In this document: positions 1 to 7,280 of the stretch, one piece after another
How the letters are laid out: each line of letters begins with the position of its first letter
How positions within the stretch are numbered: position 1 is the stretch's first letter
Assembly: GCA_030424955.1 (NCBI GenBank)
Contig: JAUHVS010000288.1
Coordinates: 1 to 7,280 of the forward strand
From: a bacterium
GTDB lineage: Bacteria; Myxococcota_A; Bradymonadia; UBA7976; UBA1532
DNA length: 7,280 nt
Reading direction: 5' to 3'
Position numbers and translations under genes: made by a program
Notes under the pieces: model-generated
What the model was told of the DNA's origin: nothing
Database searches by the model: none
The model's input: the letters and a program-made list of their open reading frames with translations, nothing else

Positions 1-689
<689 letters not shown>

Positions 690-693
<4 letters not shown>

Positions 694-1565
694 AGCCCAC
701 GGCCATGCAATCCATCGAGAGCCTGCAAGACAAAGCCGCCGTCCTCGTCGAGGCGCTGCCCTACATCCAGCGCTTCGCCGGCGAGGTCTTCGTGGTGAAG
801 TATGGCGGCCACGCCATGACCGATCCCGAGGCCCGGCGGGGCTTTGCGCGCGACGTCACCCTGATGCGCGCGGTGGGCATCAACGTCATCGTCGTGCACG
901 GCGGCGGCCCGCAGATCCAGGCGGCCCTGAGCCGCATGGGCATCGAGAGCCAGTTCAAGGGCGGCATGCGGATCACCGACGACGACACCATGCAGGTGGC
1001 GCGGATGGTGCTCGTGGGCCAGGTGAACCCCGACATCGTCTCGCTCATCAACCAGGCGGGCGGCCGCGCGGTGGGCCTGTCGGGCGCCGATGGGCAGATG
1101 CTGCGCGCCCGCCGCATGACCCTCGATGGCGAGGATCTCGGCCGCGTGGGCGAGATCACCCGGGTGGATGACAACGAGCTGCGGCTGCTGACCCGGGGGG
1201 GCTTCATCCCGGTCATCGCGCCTGTGGCCGTGGACCACGAGGGCGAGCCGCTCAACGTCAACGCCGATCTGGCGGCCGCGGCCATCGCCCAGCACACCAT
1301 GGCGCGCAAGCTGATCTTGATGACCGACGTCGCCGGCGTCCGCGGCCCCGACGGCGAGGTCGTGCAGAGCGTCAACGGCGGCATCGTGCGCGACTGGATC
1401 GACACCGGCGTGGTCGCGGGCGGCATGATCCCGAAGCTGGCCTGCGCCCTCGACGCGCTGGAGGGCGGGGTGCACAAGGTGCACGTGCTCGACGGCCGCC
1501 TGCGGCACGCGCTGCTGTTGGAGCTGTTCACCGACCGCGGCGTGGGCACGGAAGTCATCGGATGA
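690..1565 (+). CDS. argB: Acetylglutamate kinase (N-acetyl-L-glutamate 5-phosphotransferase)
   Basis: Cytoplasmic kinase that phosphorylates N-acetylglutamate with ATP, the second step of acetylated arginine synthesis. The 291 residues cover the whole amino-acid-kinase fold. Visible are FVVKYGG (34-40, catalytic Lys37), the glycine-rich VVHGGGPQ (68-75), GLSGADG (129-135), the substrate-region NVNAD (189-193), LMTDVAGV (210-217) and GGMIPK (244-249, second catalytic Lys249). The N-terminal helix (about 7-30) and the C-terminal block HVLDGRLRH...LFTDRGVGT (265-287) resemble arginine-inhibited, hexameric enzymes such as those of Pseudomonas and Thermotoga, so feedback inhibition by arginine is likely but inferred. 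The GTG at 690 is preferred because it makes the same 4-base overlap seen at every other junction of the operon. The alternative is ATG at 705 (residue 6). Neither has a clear ribosome site, which fits coupling to hslU translation. Confidence 0.96.
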
Positions 1566-2095
1566 TCGACTGGTCTCAGCCCGGCTCGCTGTGGTTCACC
1601 GCGGGCATCTCGCTGCTGTGTGTGGTGCTGTTCCTGCTCTGGCGCATGTGGCCCGTGCTCCTGGGCACGACGCGGCCCAGCGACTCCACCGCGGTCCGCC
1701 TGCACAAGTGGAACACCTACCTGGTGAAGCTGCTGCGCAAGACCCTCAAGGACCAGCTGCTGGTGGGGCAGGGGGGCGTCTTCACCAGCCGCAAGACCGG
1801 GCAGTCGCACTCGCTGGCCACCTGGTCGATGCAGCCGACCCTGCTGCCCGACGTGGACTTCATCGCCCTCGCGCGGCCCGATGCCCCCGAGGGGGCGCCG
1901 ACGGTCGAGGCCATCGCCACCGCCGAGGGCCTGCGTGAGCTGATGGGGGGCGCGGTGCGCGATCATGGCATGTGGGGCCACGCCGGCTGGATCTGGACCT
2001 GGCCGGACGGGCTCGATCTCGACGCAGTGGTGGCGCGACTGACCCCGGTCGCGGTATTCCGCGAGACCCACGGCCTGGACGTCGAGGAGCCATGA
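1562..2095 (+). CDS. Unrecognised protein with one N-terminal membrane segment, inside the arg operon
   Basis: A 177-residue protein I do not recognise. Residues 11-34 (WFTAGISLLCVVLFLLWRMW onward) form one hydrophobic membrane segment. A basic stretch follows (R38, R46, K49, K56, R59, K60, K63), so by the positive-inside rule the C-terminal 140 residues probably lie in the cytoplasm. The soluble part has a Gly-rich turn (GQGGVFTSRKTG, 69-80), a helix with acidic and Ala residues (116-130), and a tryptophan-rich block GMWGHAGWIWTWPDG (136-150). There are no catalytic motifs I can name and no lipobox. The ATG overlaps the argB stop (ATGA), with a GGAAG ribosome site at 1550-1554, 7 bases upstream. 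The gene's own stop overlaps the argD start in the same way. Codon use matches its neighbours. A regulator or membrane tether for the pathway is possible, but nothing in the sequence shows it. Confidence 0.85.
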   Translation: MIDWSQPGSLWFTAGISLLCVVLFLLWRMWPVLLGTTRPSDSTAVRLHKWNTYLVKLLRKTLKDQLLVGQGGVFTSRKTGQSHSLATWSMQPTLLPDVDFIALARPDAPEGAPTVEAIATAEGLRELMGGAVRDHGMWGHAGWIWTWPDGLDLDAVVARLTPVAVFRETHGLDVEEP

Positions 2096-3338
2096 GCCAC
2101 ACGCACGCAGCGCCCCCGCCCGCGGGGCCCGACACCAACGCCGCGCTCGCCGAGCGCGCGCTGAAGGTGATGACCCCCAACTACCGACCGGCGCCGCTGG
2201 TGTTCGCCCGGGGCGAGGGCCCCTGGCTCTGGACGGTGGACGGTGATCGCTACCTGGACTTCGCGGCGGGCATCGCCGTGTGTGCGCTGGGGCATGGGCA
2301 CCCTGATCTGGCCCGCGCCCTCGCGGCCCAGAGCCGCGATCTCATCCACGTCAGCAACCTGTGGATGAACCAGCCCGGCATTGAACTACATGAGCGCCTG
2401 GTCGCCCTGAGCTTTGCCGACCGCGTGTACTTCGGGAACAGCGGCGCCGAGGCCAACGAGGCCGCGCTCAAGATCGCCCGGCGCTACATGCGCCTGGTGC
2501 GGGGCGAGGATCGCTTCGAGATCATCTCCACCACCCACAGCTTCCACGGCCGCACCTGGGCCGCCATCTCGGCCACCGGCCAGCCGAAGTACCACGAGGG
2601 GTTTGCGCCCCTGGTGCCGGGCTTCGTGCATGTGCCCTACGGTGGCCTGGAGGCCATGGCGGCCGCCATCGGGCCGCAGACCTGCGCGATCCTGGTGGAG
2701 CCCATCCAGGGCGAGGGCGGCGTCATCGTGCCGCCGGCCGGCTACCTGCAGGGGCTGCGGTCGCTGTGTGACGCCCACGGCATCCTGCTCATCTTCGACG
2801 AGGTGCAGACGGGCGTGGGGCGCACGGGCGAGTGGTTCGCCTACCAACACGAGGGCGTGGCGCCCGACATCATGACCCTGGCCAAGGGGCTGGGCGGCGG
2901 GGTGCCCATCGGCGCCATGTGCGTCACCGAGGCGGTGTCGCAGGGCTTCGCGCCGGGCGCCCACGCCAGCACCTTCGGCGGCAACGCCCTGGCGAGCCGG
3001 GCGGGCCTGACGGTGCTCGACGTCATCGAGCGCGACGGCCTGCGGGCGCGGGCCCAGGCCCTCGGTGAGCGGCTGCGGGCGGGCCTGCAGGCGCTGGTGG
3101 ACACCCATGAAGGCTGCCTTGAGGCTCGCGGCCGCGGGCTGCTGTGCGGCCTGCAGGTGTCGGACGCCGTGGATCGCGCGGCGGTGGTCGCCGCCGCGCG
3201 GGACCGGGGGCTGCTCCTCACCCTGGCCGGCGCGGACGTCATCCGCTTCGCGCCGCCCCTGATCATCGGCGAGGCCCACGTGGATCTCGCCCTCGACATT
3301 CTGCGCGACAGCCTGGCGGCCGTCGCCAAGGAGGTCCC

Positions 3339-3342
<4 letters not shown>
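2092..3342 (+). CDS. argD: Acetylornithine aminotransferase (PLP enzyme, class III)
   Basis: Cytoplasmic pyridoxal-phosphate aminotransferase that converts N-acetylglutamate 5-semialdehyde and glutamate to N-acetylornithine and 2-oxoglutarate, the fourth step of arginine synthesis; many ArgD enzymes also act on succinyl-diaminopimelate. The 416-residue length is normal. Landmarks are NSGAEANEAALK (116-127, cofactor phosphate region), THSFHGRT (148-155), VEPIQGEGG (202-210), FDEVQTGVGRTG (235-246, with Asp236 expected to bind the pyridine nitrogen), TLAKGLGGG (262-270, with Lys265 expected to form the Schiff base), STFGGN (293-298) and RFAPPLII (385-392). The frame is open further upstream, but ATG at 2092 gives the usual N-terminus, overlaps the previous stop (ATGA), and follows GAGGAG at 2084-2089 with a short 2-base spacing. 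Ornithine or succinylornithine aminotransferase is the nearest alternative; the position between argB and argF favours ArgD. Confidence 0.95.
3328..3335 (+). promoter_or_regulatory. Strong ribosome binding site for argF
   Basis: AAGGAGGT is a complete match to the 16S rRNA anti-Shine-Dalgarno sequence, ending 3 bases before the ATG at 3339 (4 bases after GGAGG). It lies within the last codons of argD. It settles the argF start, since the open frame itself extends much further upstream. It also suggests that argF can be translated more strongly than a purely coupled gene. Confidence 0.85.
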
Positions 3343-4269
<927 letters not shown>

Positions 4270-4271
<2 letters not shown>

Positions 4272-4322
4272 GCCGCGCCCCGCGGCCTCCGCGGCTCCAC
4301 CTGCGGCCCCAACACGGGCCGC
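4270..4322. terminator. Two GC-rich hairpins after argF, possible terminator
   Basis: Immediately after the argF stop, GAGCCGCG (4270-4277) pairs with CGCGGCTC (4290-4297). An alternative tighter form pairs CCGCGG at 4280-4285 with CCGCGG at 4289-4294 around a 3-base loop. A second perfect 7-bp hairpin follows: GCGGCCC (4303-4309) with GGGCCGC (4316-4322) and a 6-base loop. Neither is followed by a T-run on either strand, so this is not a classical intrinsic terminator. The position between two convergent genes makes a role in ending transcription or protecting the 3' end plausible. Confidence 0.45.
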
Positions 4323-4369
4323 CCCCCTGGACCTGGTGTTGAAGGCGTTCGTCGCGCGGATCCCGCCGT

Positions 4370-4396
4370 CGCGGGCCCGCGTCGAGCGGGCGCTCG
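4370..4396. repeat. Adjacent palindromes in the convergent intergenic gap
   Basis: CGCGGGCCCGCG (4370-4381) is a perfect 12-bp palindrome. One base later, CGAGCG (4383-4388) and CGCTCG (4391-4396) form a perfect inverted repeat around GG. They lie about 50 bp past the 3' end of the minus-strand gene (stop at 4447), so on that strand they could form RNA hairpins that halt or stabilise its transcript. In DNA this GC-rich, short palindromes also arise by chance. The rest of the 4272-4446 gap has no convincing reading frame. Confidence 0.35.
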
Positions 4397-4446
4397 CAGG
4401 GGGCGCCGGTGCGTCAGGACAGGGGGCGGCCGCGCGGGCCAGGCGC

Positions 4447-6975
4447 TCAGGCTGGGGTCGCCGCCGCGCTCGCCGCGGTGGGCGGCGCAGGATCGGGCGC
4501 CGCCGACGGCGCCAGGGCCTCGGCGGGGCCGTCGGTGCCTCGGTACTGCTGCCACGCCGTGTGGGCCAGCAGGTAGAACACGGGCCCCAGCACAGCGGCC
4601 GTCTCCCAGGTGTACTGCTCGTCGTACCAGCCCCAGACATGCTGGAACCACTGCGTGACCACCGCCATGCCCAGGTACATGAACACGTAGTGCCAGCGCC
4701 TGAGCGCGAAGGGCGCCAGCAGCACCACGAACGAGTAGTAGTAACAGGTCAGCTCGAAGATCCCGATCATGAACACCACGCTCAGCGCGGTGACCTCCCA
4801 GTCGGTCAGCCGACGGCCGACATAGGCCAGCAGCCCCATGAACAGCAGCAGCAGCCCGGCGTGCAGCCAGCGTCGCTCCTTCAGGGTGCGCTTGCGCTCG
4901 GTCTTCCACAGGCCGAAGGGGTCATCGGCCTTGGCCTGCTTCGTGTGCCGCGCGGTGCGCTCCGGGTGATACGACAGCAGGGTGGGCAGGCCCATGTGGT
5001 TCGTGAGCGGCGTCGCCTTGTGCTTCAGGCTGTTCTCGAGGAAGTGCGGGTAGGCCTCGAAGCCGCCCGACGAGGGGAGCGACGCCGGGATCAGCGTGCC
5101 GACGGCCACGAAGCAGCCGATCACGAAGCGCAGGTGGCTGCGCCCGAAGCGCCGCTGCGCCTTCGCCCACAGGCCATCGCCCTCGGGGGCGGGCTCGGCC
5201 GCGGCGTGGGTTGCGCTGCGGCCCTTGAACACCTCGGTGGCGATCTTCAACGAGATACCGATGACCAGCGCGCCGGGGAACACCCGCAGCAGGGCCGACC
5301 AGGTGAGGCCGAAGCCGCCGAGCAGCGGGTAGCCCTTCTTCAGCAGCGACAGCCCCACCGTGGCGGTGAACAGCCAGGGCACGCGGCCGAAGCCGCCGCC
5401 GGTCCAGAAGTAGGCCCACGGGTAGCCGGCGCCCCACACCACCATGGCCAGCGCCGCGGCCCGCAGCCCAAAGGCCCACAGCAGCGACAAGAAGATGCCC
5501 AGGTACAGCAGGAAGTCGAGGGCGACCAGCTTGTAGATCCGCTGCTGGAACGCCGGCACCCGGGTCTCGCGGAAGGTCTTCAGCACCGCGTTGCGGGTGT
5601 CTCGGTCCAGCTTGGCCAGCTCGTTGGTGGCGGTGCTCTGCCCAGCCGGCGGGATGTGGGCGCGCCACCCTGACCCGGCCAGCGCGTTGCCCACCATGTT
5701 CCACACCGGCGTCGCGTTGTAGCCGTGGTCCTTGAACATCTTGCCCCACCACGAGCTGCCCATCTGCTGCCGGAACAGGCGCAGATCCTCGCGGAAGGCG
5801 GCCCAGCGCTCGGGGGTGAAGGCGGCGCGGCACTCGGCATCGTCCTCGAGGGCGGGCAGGGCGTCGCCCAGGCGGTTGTCGCGCAGATCGCGCAGCTGCC
5901 GCTTCTCGAACTCCGCCTTGCGGCCGTCATCGATCTCGCCGACGCCCGAGCAGTGGTAGAGCAGGGTGTAGCCCGTCTCTTCGAAGTACTTGGCGCCCAT
6001 GTAGTAGTGGAAGGTGTCCCAGTAGTGGACCACGCGGCTGCCGTGGAAGGTGCCGAAGTTCACCCAGCTGACCGCGCTCGCGAACATCAGCAGCGTGAGC
6101 GCGCTGCGCTCAGCCCAGCGCGCGATGGAGCGCCCCTTCAGGTGCCGCCACGCCAGGGCCGCGGCCATCAGGGCCACCAGGACCCCGGCGATCACCAGCC
6201 CGCGCTTCTCCCAGGCGAGGCTGTCGCTGCCCGGGGCGCGGCGCTCGGCCTCCTTGGCGGTCATCCACCCCGCGTAGAGGATCGCCCCACCGGCGGCGGT
6301 CGGGGCGATCAGCTCAAAGAGCAGATCCTCGCCCTTGCGCGACAAGAACAGGCCCAAGAAGGCCAGGGCCCCCAAGAAGCCCAGCATCATCTTGCCGCGG
6401 GACATGCGCACCTTGCGCGACGCGGGCCCCTTGGGCGCGGCGCCCGAGGTGCGCTCCAGGGCCGGCGGCCACGGCGAGGGGTGCTGGCAGAACGCCTGCA
6501 CCTCGCCCAGGCTGAAGGCGTTGTCGCCGCGGGCCTGGCCGATGCGCAGATAGCGGAGCTGGGCGTCCAGGCCCTGCTGCAGCCGCATGCGCATGCCCGG
6601 GTTCGGGTGCATGGGGGCGGTCCACAGCGGGGCGAAGGTCTGACCGTCGGTGCTGGCCTCGACGGTGTAGGTGTCGTTGTTGTCGGCCTGGATGAGCAGC
6701 GAGTTGACCGTGACCGTGCGCCCCAGATCCCAGGTCACGCTCGAGGCCGAGGTGCCGAGGATGGCCGTCACCGACGACCGCCACTCGTCTCCCTCTTCGG
6801 GCGCGATCCCGTCGGTGATGCGCTGGGCGAAGGTCACGCCCTGGCTCGCGGTGGGCGCCTTGCCGGCCAGCAGGTTGCCCGGTGGGCAGCCGTCCTGTGG
6901 CGTGGCGGGGTCGACCTCTGCGAAGGCGGGCGAGGCGACAAGCGCCAGGACGAGGGCAGGCAACCAGGACCGCAC
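4447..6975 (-). CDS. Exported F5/8-type C (discoidin-like) domain fused to a multi-pass, GT-C-like membrane protein
   Basis: An 842-residue protein. Residues 1-19 are a signal peptide ending AFA, with likely cleavage before Glu20. Residues about 33-163 read as an F5/8-type C domain (NLLAGKAPTASQ, WDLGRTVTVNSLLIQ, YTVEASTDGQTF, RYLRIG, FSLGEVQAF); Cys30 and Cys163 flank it and could form the fold's disulfide. A basic, Pro-rich linker follows. Hydrophobic segments lie near 196-212, 219-238, 259-276, 290-306, 483-503, 505-523, 531-545, 553-577, 613-631, 705-720, 725-755, 762-780 and 793-808. After the fourth comes YWDTFHYYMGAKYFEETGY (318-336), an acidic-loop motif like those of GT-C glycosyltransferases, and a long loop with KDHGYNATPVWNMVG (415-429). 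The tail (812-842) is Ala/Pro-rich. A lipid-linked-sugar glycosyltransferase acting at the periplasmic face is the best guess. The domain content is seen; the enzyme activity is inferred. The start is GTG, supported by a GGAGG site. Confidence 0.88.
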   Translation of the reverse strand: MRSWLPALVLALVASPAFAEVDPATPQDGCPPGNLLAGKAPTASQGVTFAQRITDGIAPEEGDEWRSSVTAILGTSASSVTWDLGRTVTVNSLLIQADNNDTYTVEASTDGQTFAPLWTAPMHPNPGMRMRLQQGLDAQLRYLRIGQARGDNAFSLGEVQAFCQHPSPWPPALERTSGAAPKGPASRKVRMSRGKMMLGFLGALAFLGLFLSRKGEDLLFELIAPTAAGGAILYAGWMTAKEAERRAPGSDSLAWEKRGLVIAGVLVALMAAALAWRHLKGRSIARWAERSALTLLMFASAVSWVNFGTFHGSRVVHYWDTFHYYMGAKYFEETGYTLLYHCSGVGEIDDGRKAEFEKRQLRDLRDNRLGDALPALEDDAECRAAFTPERWAAFREDLRLFRQQMGSSWWGKMFKDHGYNATPVWNMVGNALAGSGWRAHIPPAGQSTATNELAKLDRDTRNAVLKTFRETRVPAFQQRIYKLVALDFLLYLGIFLSLLWAFGLRAAALAMVVWGAGYPWAYFWTGGGFGRVPWLFTATVGLSLLKKGYPLLGGFGLTWSALLRVFPGALVIGISLKIATEVFKGRSATHAAAEPAPEGDGLWAKAQRRFGRSHLRFVIGCFVAVGTLIPASLPSSGGFEAYPHFLENSLKHKATPLTNHMGLPTLLSYHPERTARHTKQAKADDPFGLWKTERKRTLKERRWLHAGLLLLFMGLLAYVGRRLTDWEVTALSVVFMIGIFELTCYYYSFVVLLAPFALRRWHYVFMYLGMAVVTQWFQHVWGWYDEQYTWETAAVLGPVFYLLAHTAWQQYRGTDGPAEALAPSAAPDPAPPTAASAAATPA

Positions 6976-6982
6976 GGGGGCG

Positions 6983-6987
6983 CCTCC
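6983..6987 (-). promoter_or_regulatory. Ribosome binding site fixing the GTG start of the 842-residue membrane protein
   Basis: On the minus strand GGAGG lies 7 bases before the GTG at 6975-6973, which is ideal spacing. A typical signal peptide (MRSWLPALVLALVA) begins at exactly this codon, so the two signals support each other. No better start lies upstream in the frame. Confidence 0.85.
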
Positions 6988-7010
6988 GCGGGGGTGGATA
7001 AGGACGGGGG

Positions 7011-7039
7011 ACTTTATTGAATCCCAGGTTTGCTGACAA
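7011..7039 (-). promoter_or_regulatory. Sigma70-like promoter for the 842-residue membrane protein gene
   Basis: On the minus strand, TTGTCA (7039-7034; 5 of 6 to the -35 consensus) is followed after exactly 17 bases by TAAAGT (7016-7011; 4 of 6 to the -10 consensus). Transcription would begin near 7004, giving a leader of about 30 nt before the GTG and placing the GGAGG inside it. The stretch is locally AT-rich against a very GC-rich background. No operator is obvious. Confidence 0.6.
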
Positions 7040-7059
7040 CCGCCCCATGTTTCGGGCAG

Positions 7060-7088
7060 TTGCCAGCGTCGCGCCCCTCAGATAGAAC
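7060..7088 (+). promoter_or_regulatory. Weak candidate divergent promoter
   Basis: TTGCCA (7060-7065; 5 of 6 to -35) and TAGAAC (7083-7088; 4 of 6 to -10) are 17 bases apart on the plus strand and point toward the ATG at 7158. A separate AT-rich TATATG at 7095-7100 lacks a matching -35. Together with the minus-strand promoter this would make a back-to-back pair, but the evidence is sequence similarity only. Confidence 0.3.
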
Positions 7089-7106
7089 AGCGGGTATATG
7101 TTGTCG

Positions 7107-7129
7107 GCGTCCCGCCTATGCGGCGACGC
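7107..7129. repeat. Small imperfect hairpin in the leader region
   Basis: GCGTC-CCGC (7107-7115) can pair with GCGG-GACGC (7120-7129) around a CTAT loop, with one unpaired C at 7124. This gives 9 base pairs in all. It lies between the candidate plus-strand promoter and the ATG at 7158. It could be a leader structure or an operator half-site pair, or chance in GC-rich DNA. Confidence 0.25.
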
Positions 7130-7157
7130 TCGGCGCGTGTCAAGGGGGGGCGGTCAC

Positions 7158-7280
7158 ATGCCCATCGAAGGCGCTCAAGCTCTGGGCGAGTGGGGTTCTT
7201 TCCCCCATCGGCTAGACGGGAGGAGCGCGGACGCCATTGGGTTGCCAGAGGACGAAGCGCTGGTCTTCGACCTGATCGAC
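7158..7280 (+). CDS. Probable start of an unrecognised divergent gene, cut by the window edge
   Basis: From ATG at 7158 the frame stays open for 41 codons to the right edge (MPIEGAQALGEWG..., ending LPEDEALVFDLID). A purine-rich AAGGGGGGG (7142-7150) ends 7 bases before the ATG and could serve as ribosome site. The first 27 codons have weaker G/C preference at third positions than the last 14, so the true start may be further in, although no good start/ribosome-site pair is visible there. The last stretch loosely recalls the 'LsPeEafvLsrIDG' type segment found in some deltaproteobacterial regulatory proteins, but that is a faint resemblance. The minus strand offers a rival reading: a frame entering from the right edge and ending in TAG at 7214-7212. 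I cannot assign a function. Confidence 0.4.
   Translation, partial: MPIEGAQALGEWGSFPHRLDGRSADAIGLPEDEALVFDLID

Noticed and set aside
761..2071. 436-codon minus-strand open frame opposite argB and the small membrane gene
   Set aside because: Antisense to argB, composed mostly of Arg/Pro/Ser/Thr-rich sequence without a fold or motif; its existence follows from G/C-ending codons in argB.
1972..2091. Upstream extension of argD within the same frame
   Set aside because: The added residues overlap the preceding gene and are unrelated to ArgD N-termini; ATG 2092 has the ATGA overlap and a GAGGAG site.
3144..3338. Upstream extension of argF within the same frame
   Set aside because: The added 65 residues are Arg/Gly-rich and overlap argD; ATG 3339 has a perfect AAGGAGGT and gives the normal OTCase N-terminus and length.
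4336..5673. 445-codon plus-strand open frame starting in the convergent gap
   Set aside because: Begins in GC-rich intergenic DNA with no ribosome site, continues antisense to the membrane protein gene, and is Gln/Arg/Gly-rich low complexity.
5725..7020. 431-codon plus-strand open frame opposite the membrane protein gene
   Set aside because: Antisense to a gene with a signal peptide, membrane segments, a ribosome site and a promoter. Its product is Gly/Ala/Arg/Gln-rich with no domain.
7030..7215. 61-codon plus-strand open frame from a TTG
   Set aside because: No ribosome site, crosses the promoter region, Cys/Pro/Ser mix without a motif; the ATG-7158 frame is the better reading.

Overview
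The window is GC-rich (by eye about 70%, with strong G/C preference at third codon positions) and gene-dense. The best overall match is a high-GC bacterium of the former Deltaproteobacteria (Myxococcota or Desulfobacterota type). Two things point there: an hslU gene running directly into an arginine operon, an order I recall from Geobacter-like genomes, and a membrane protein of a type I associate with myxobacterial genomes. This placement is inference from memory, not from a search.

Left part (1-4271, plus strand): one tightly packed operon of five genes. It holds the 3' half of hslU (ATPase/unfoldase of the HslUV protease), argB (N-acetylglutamate kinase), a small unrecognised gene for a protein with one membrane segment, argD (acetylornithine aminotransferase) and argF (ornithine carbamoyltransferase). 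All four junctions are 4-base stop/start overlaps (GTGA, ATGA, ATGA, ATGA), so the genes are probably translationally coupled. ArgB, ArgD and ArgF carry out three non-adjacent steps of arginine synthesis: phosphorylation of N-acetylglutamate, transamination to N-acetylornithine, and carbamoylation of ornithine to citrulline. argC, argJ/argE, argG and argH are not in the window. The operon promoter lies off the left edge.

Middle (4272-4446): a convergent intergenic gap of 175 bp rich in GC inverted repeats, without T-tracts. It probably ends transcription from both sides.

Right part (4447-6975, minus strand): a single large gene for an 842-residue exported, multi-pass membrane protein. It has a signal peptide, an F5/8-type C (discoidin-like) carbohydrate-binding-type domain, and about a dozen membrane segments in a layout resembling GT-C glycosyltransferases. 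It has a good GGAGG ribosome site before a GTG start and a sigma70-like promoter (TTGTCA-17-TAAAGT). It is the least ordinary gene here.

Right edge (6976-7280): a short regulatory region, then what is probably the start of a divergent plus-strand gene (ATG at 7158) that runs off the window. A minus-strand gene end is a competing reading. I saw no tRNA, rRNA, CRISPR array, insertion sequence or phage gene. Most of the window is housekeeping metabolism; the items worth following are the coupled membrane protein inside the arginine operon and the discoidin/GT-C-like fusion.
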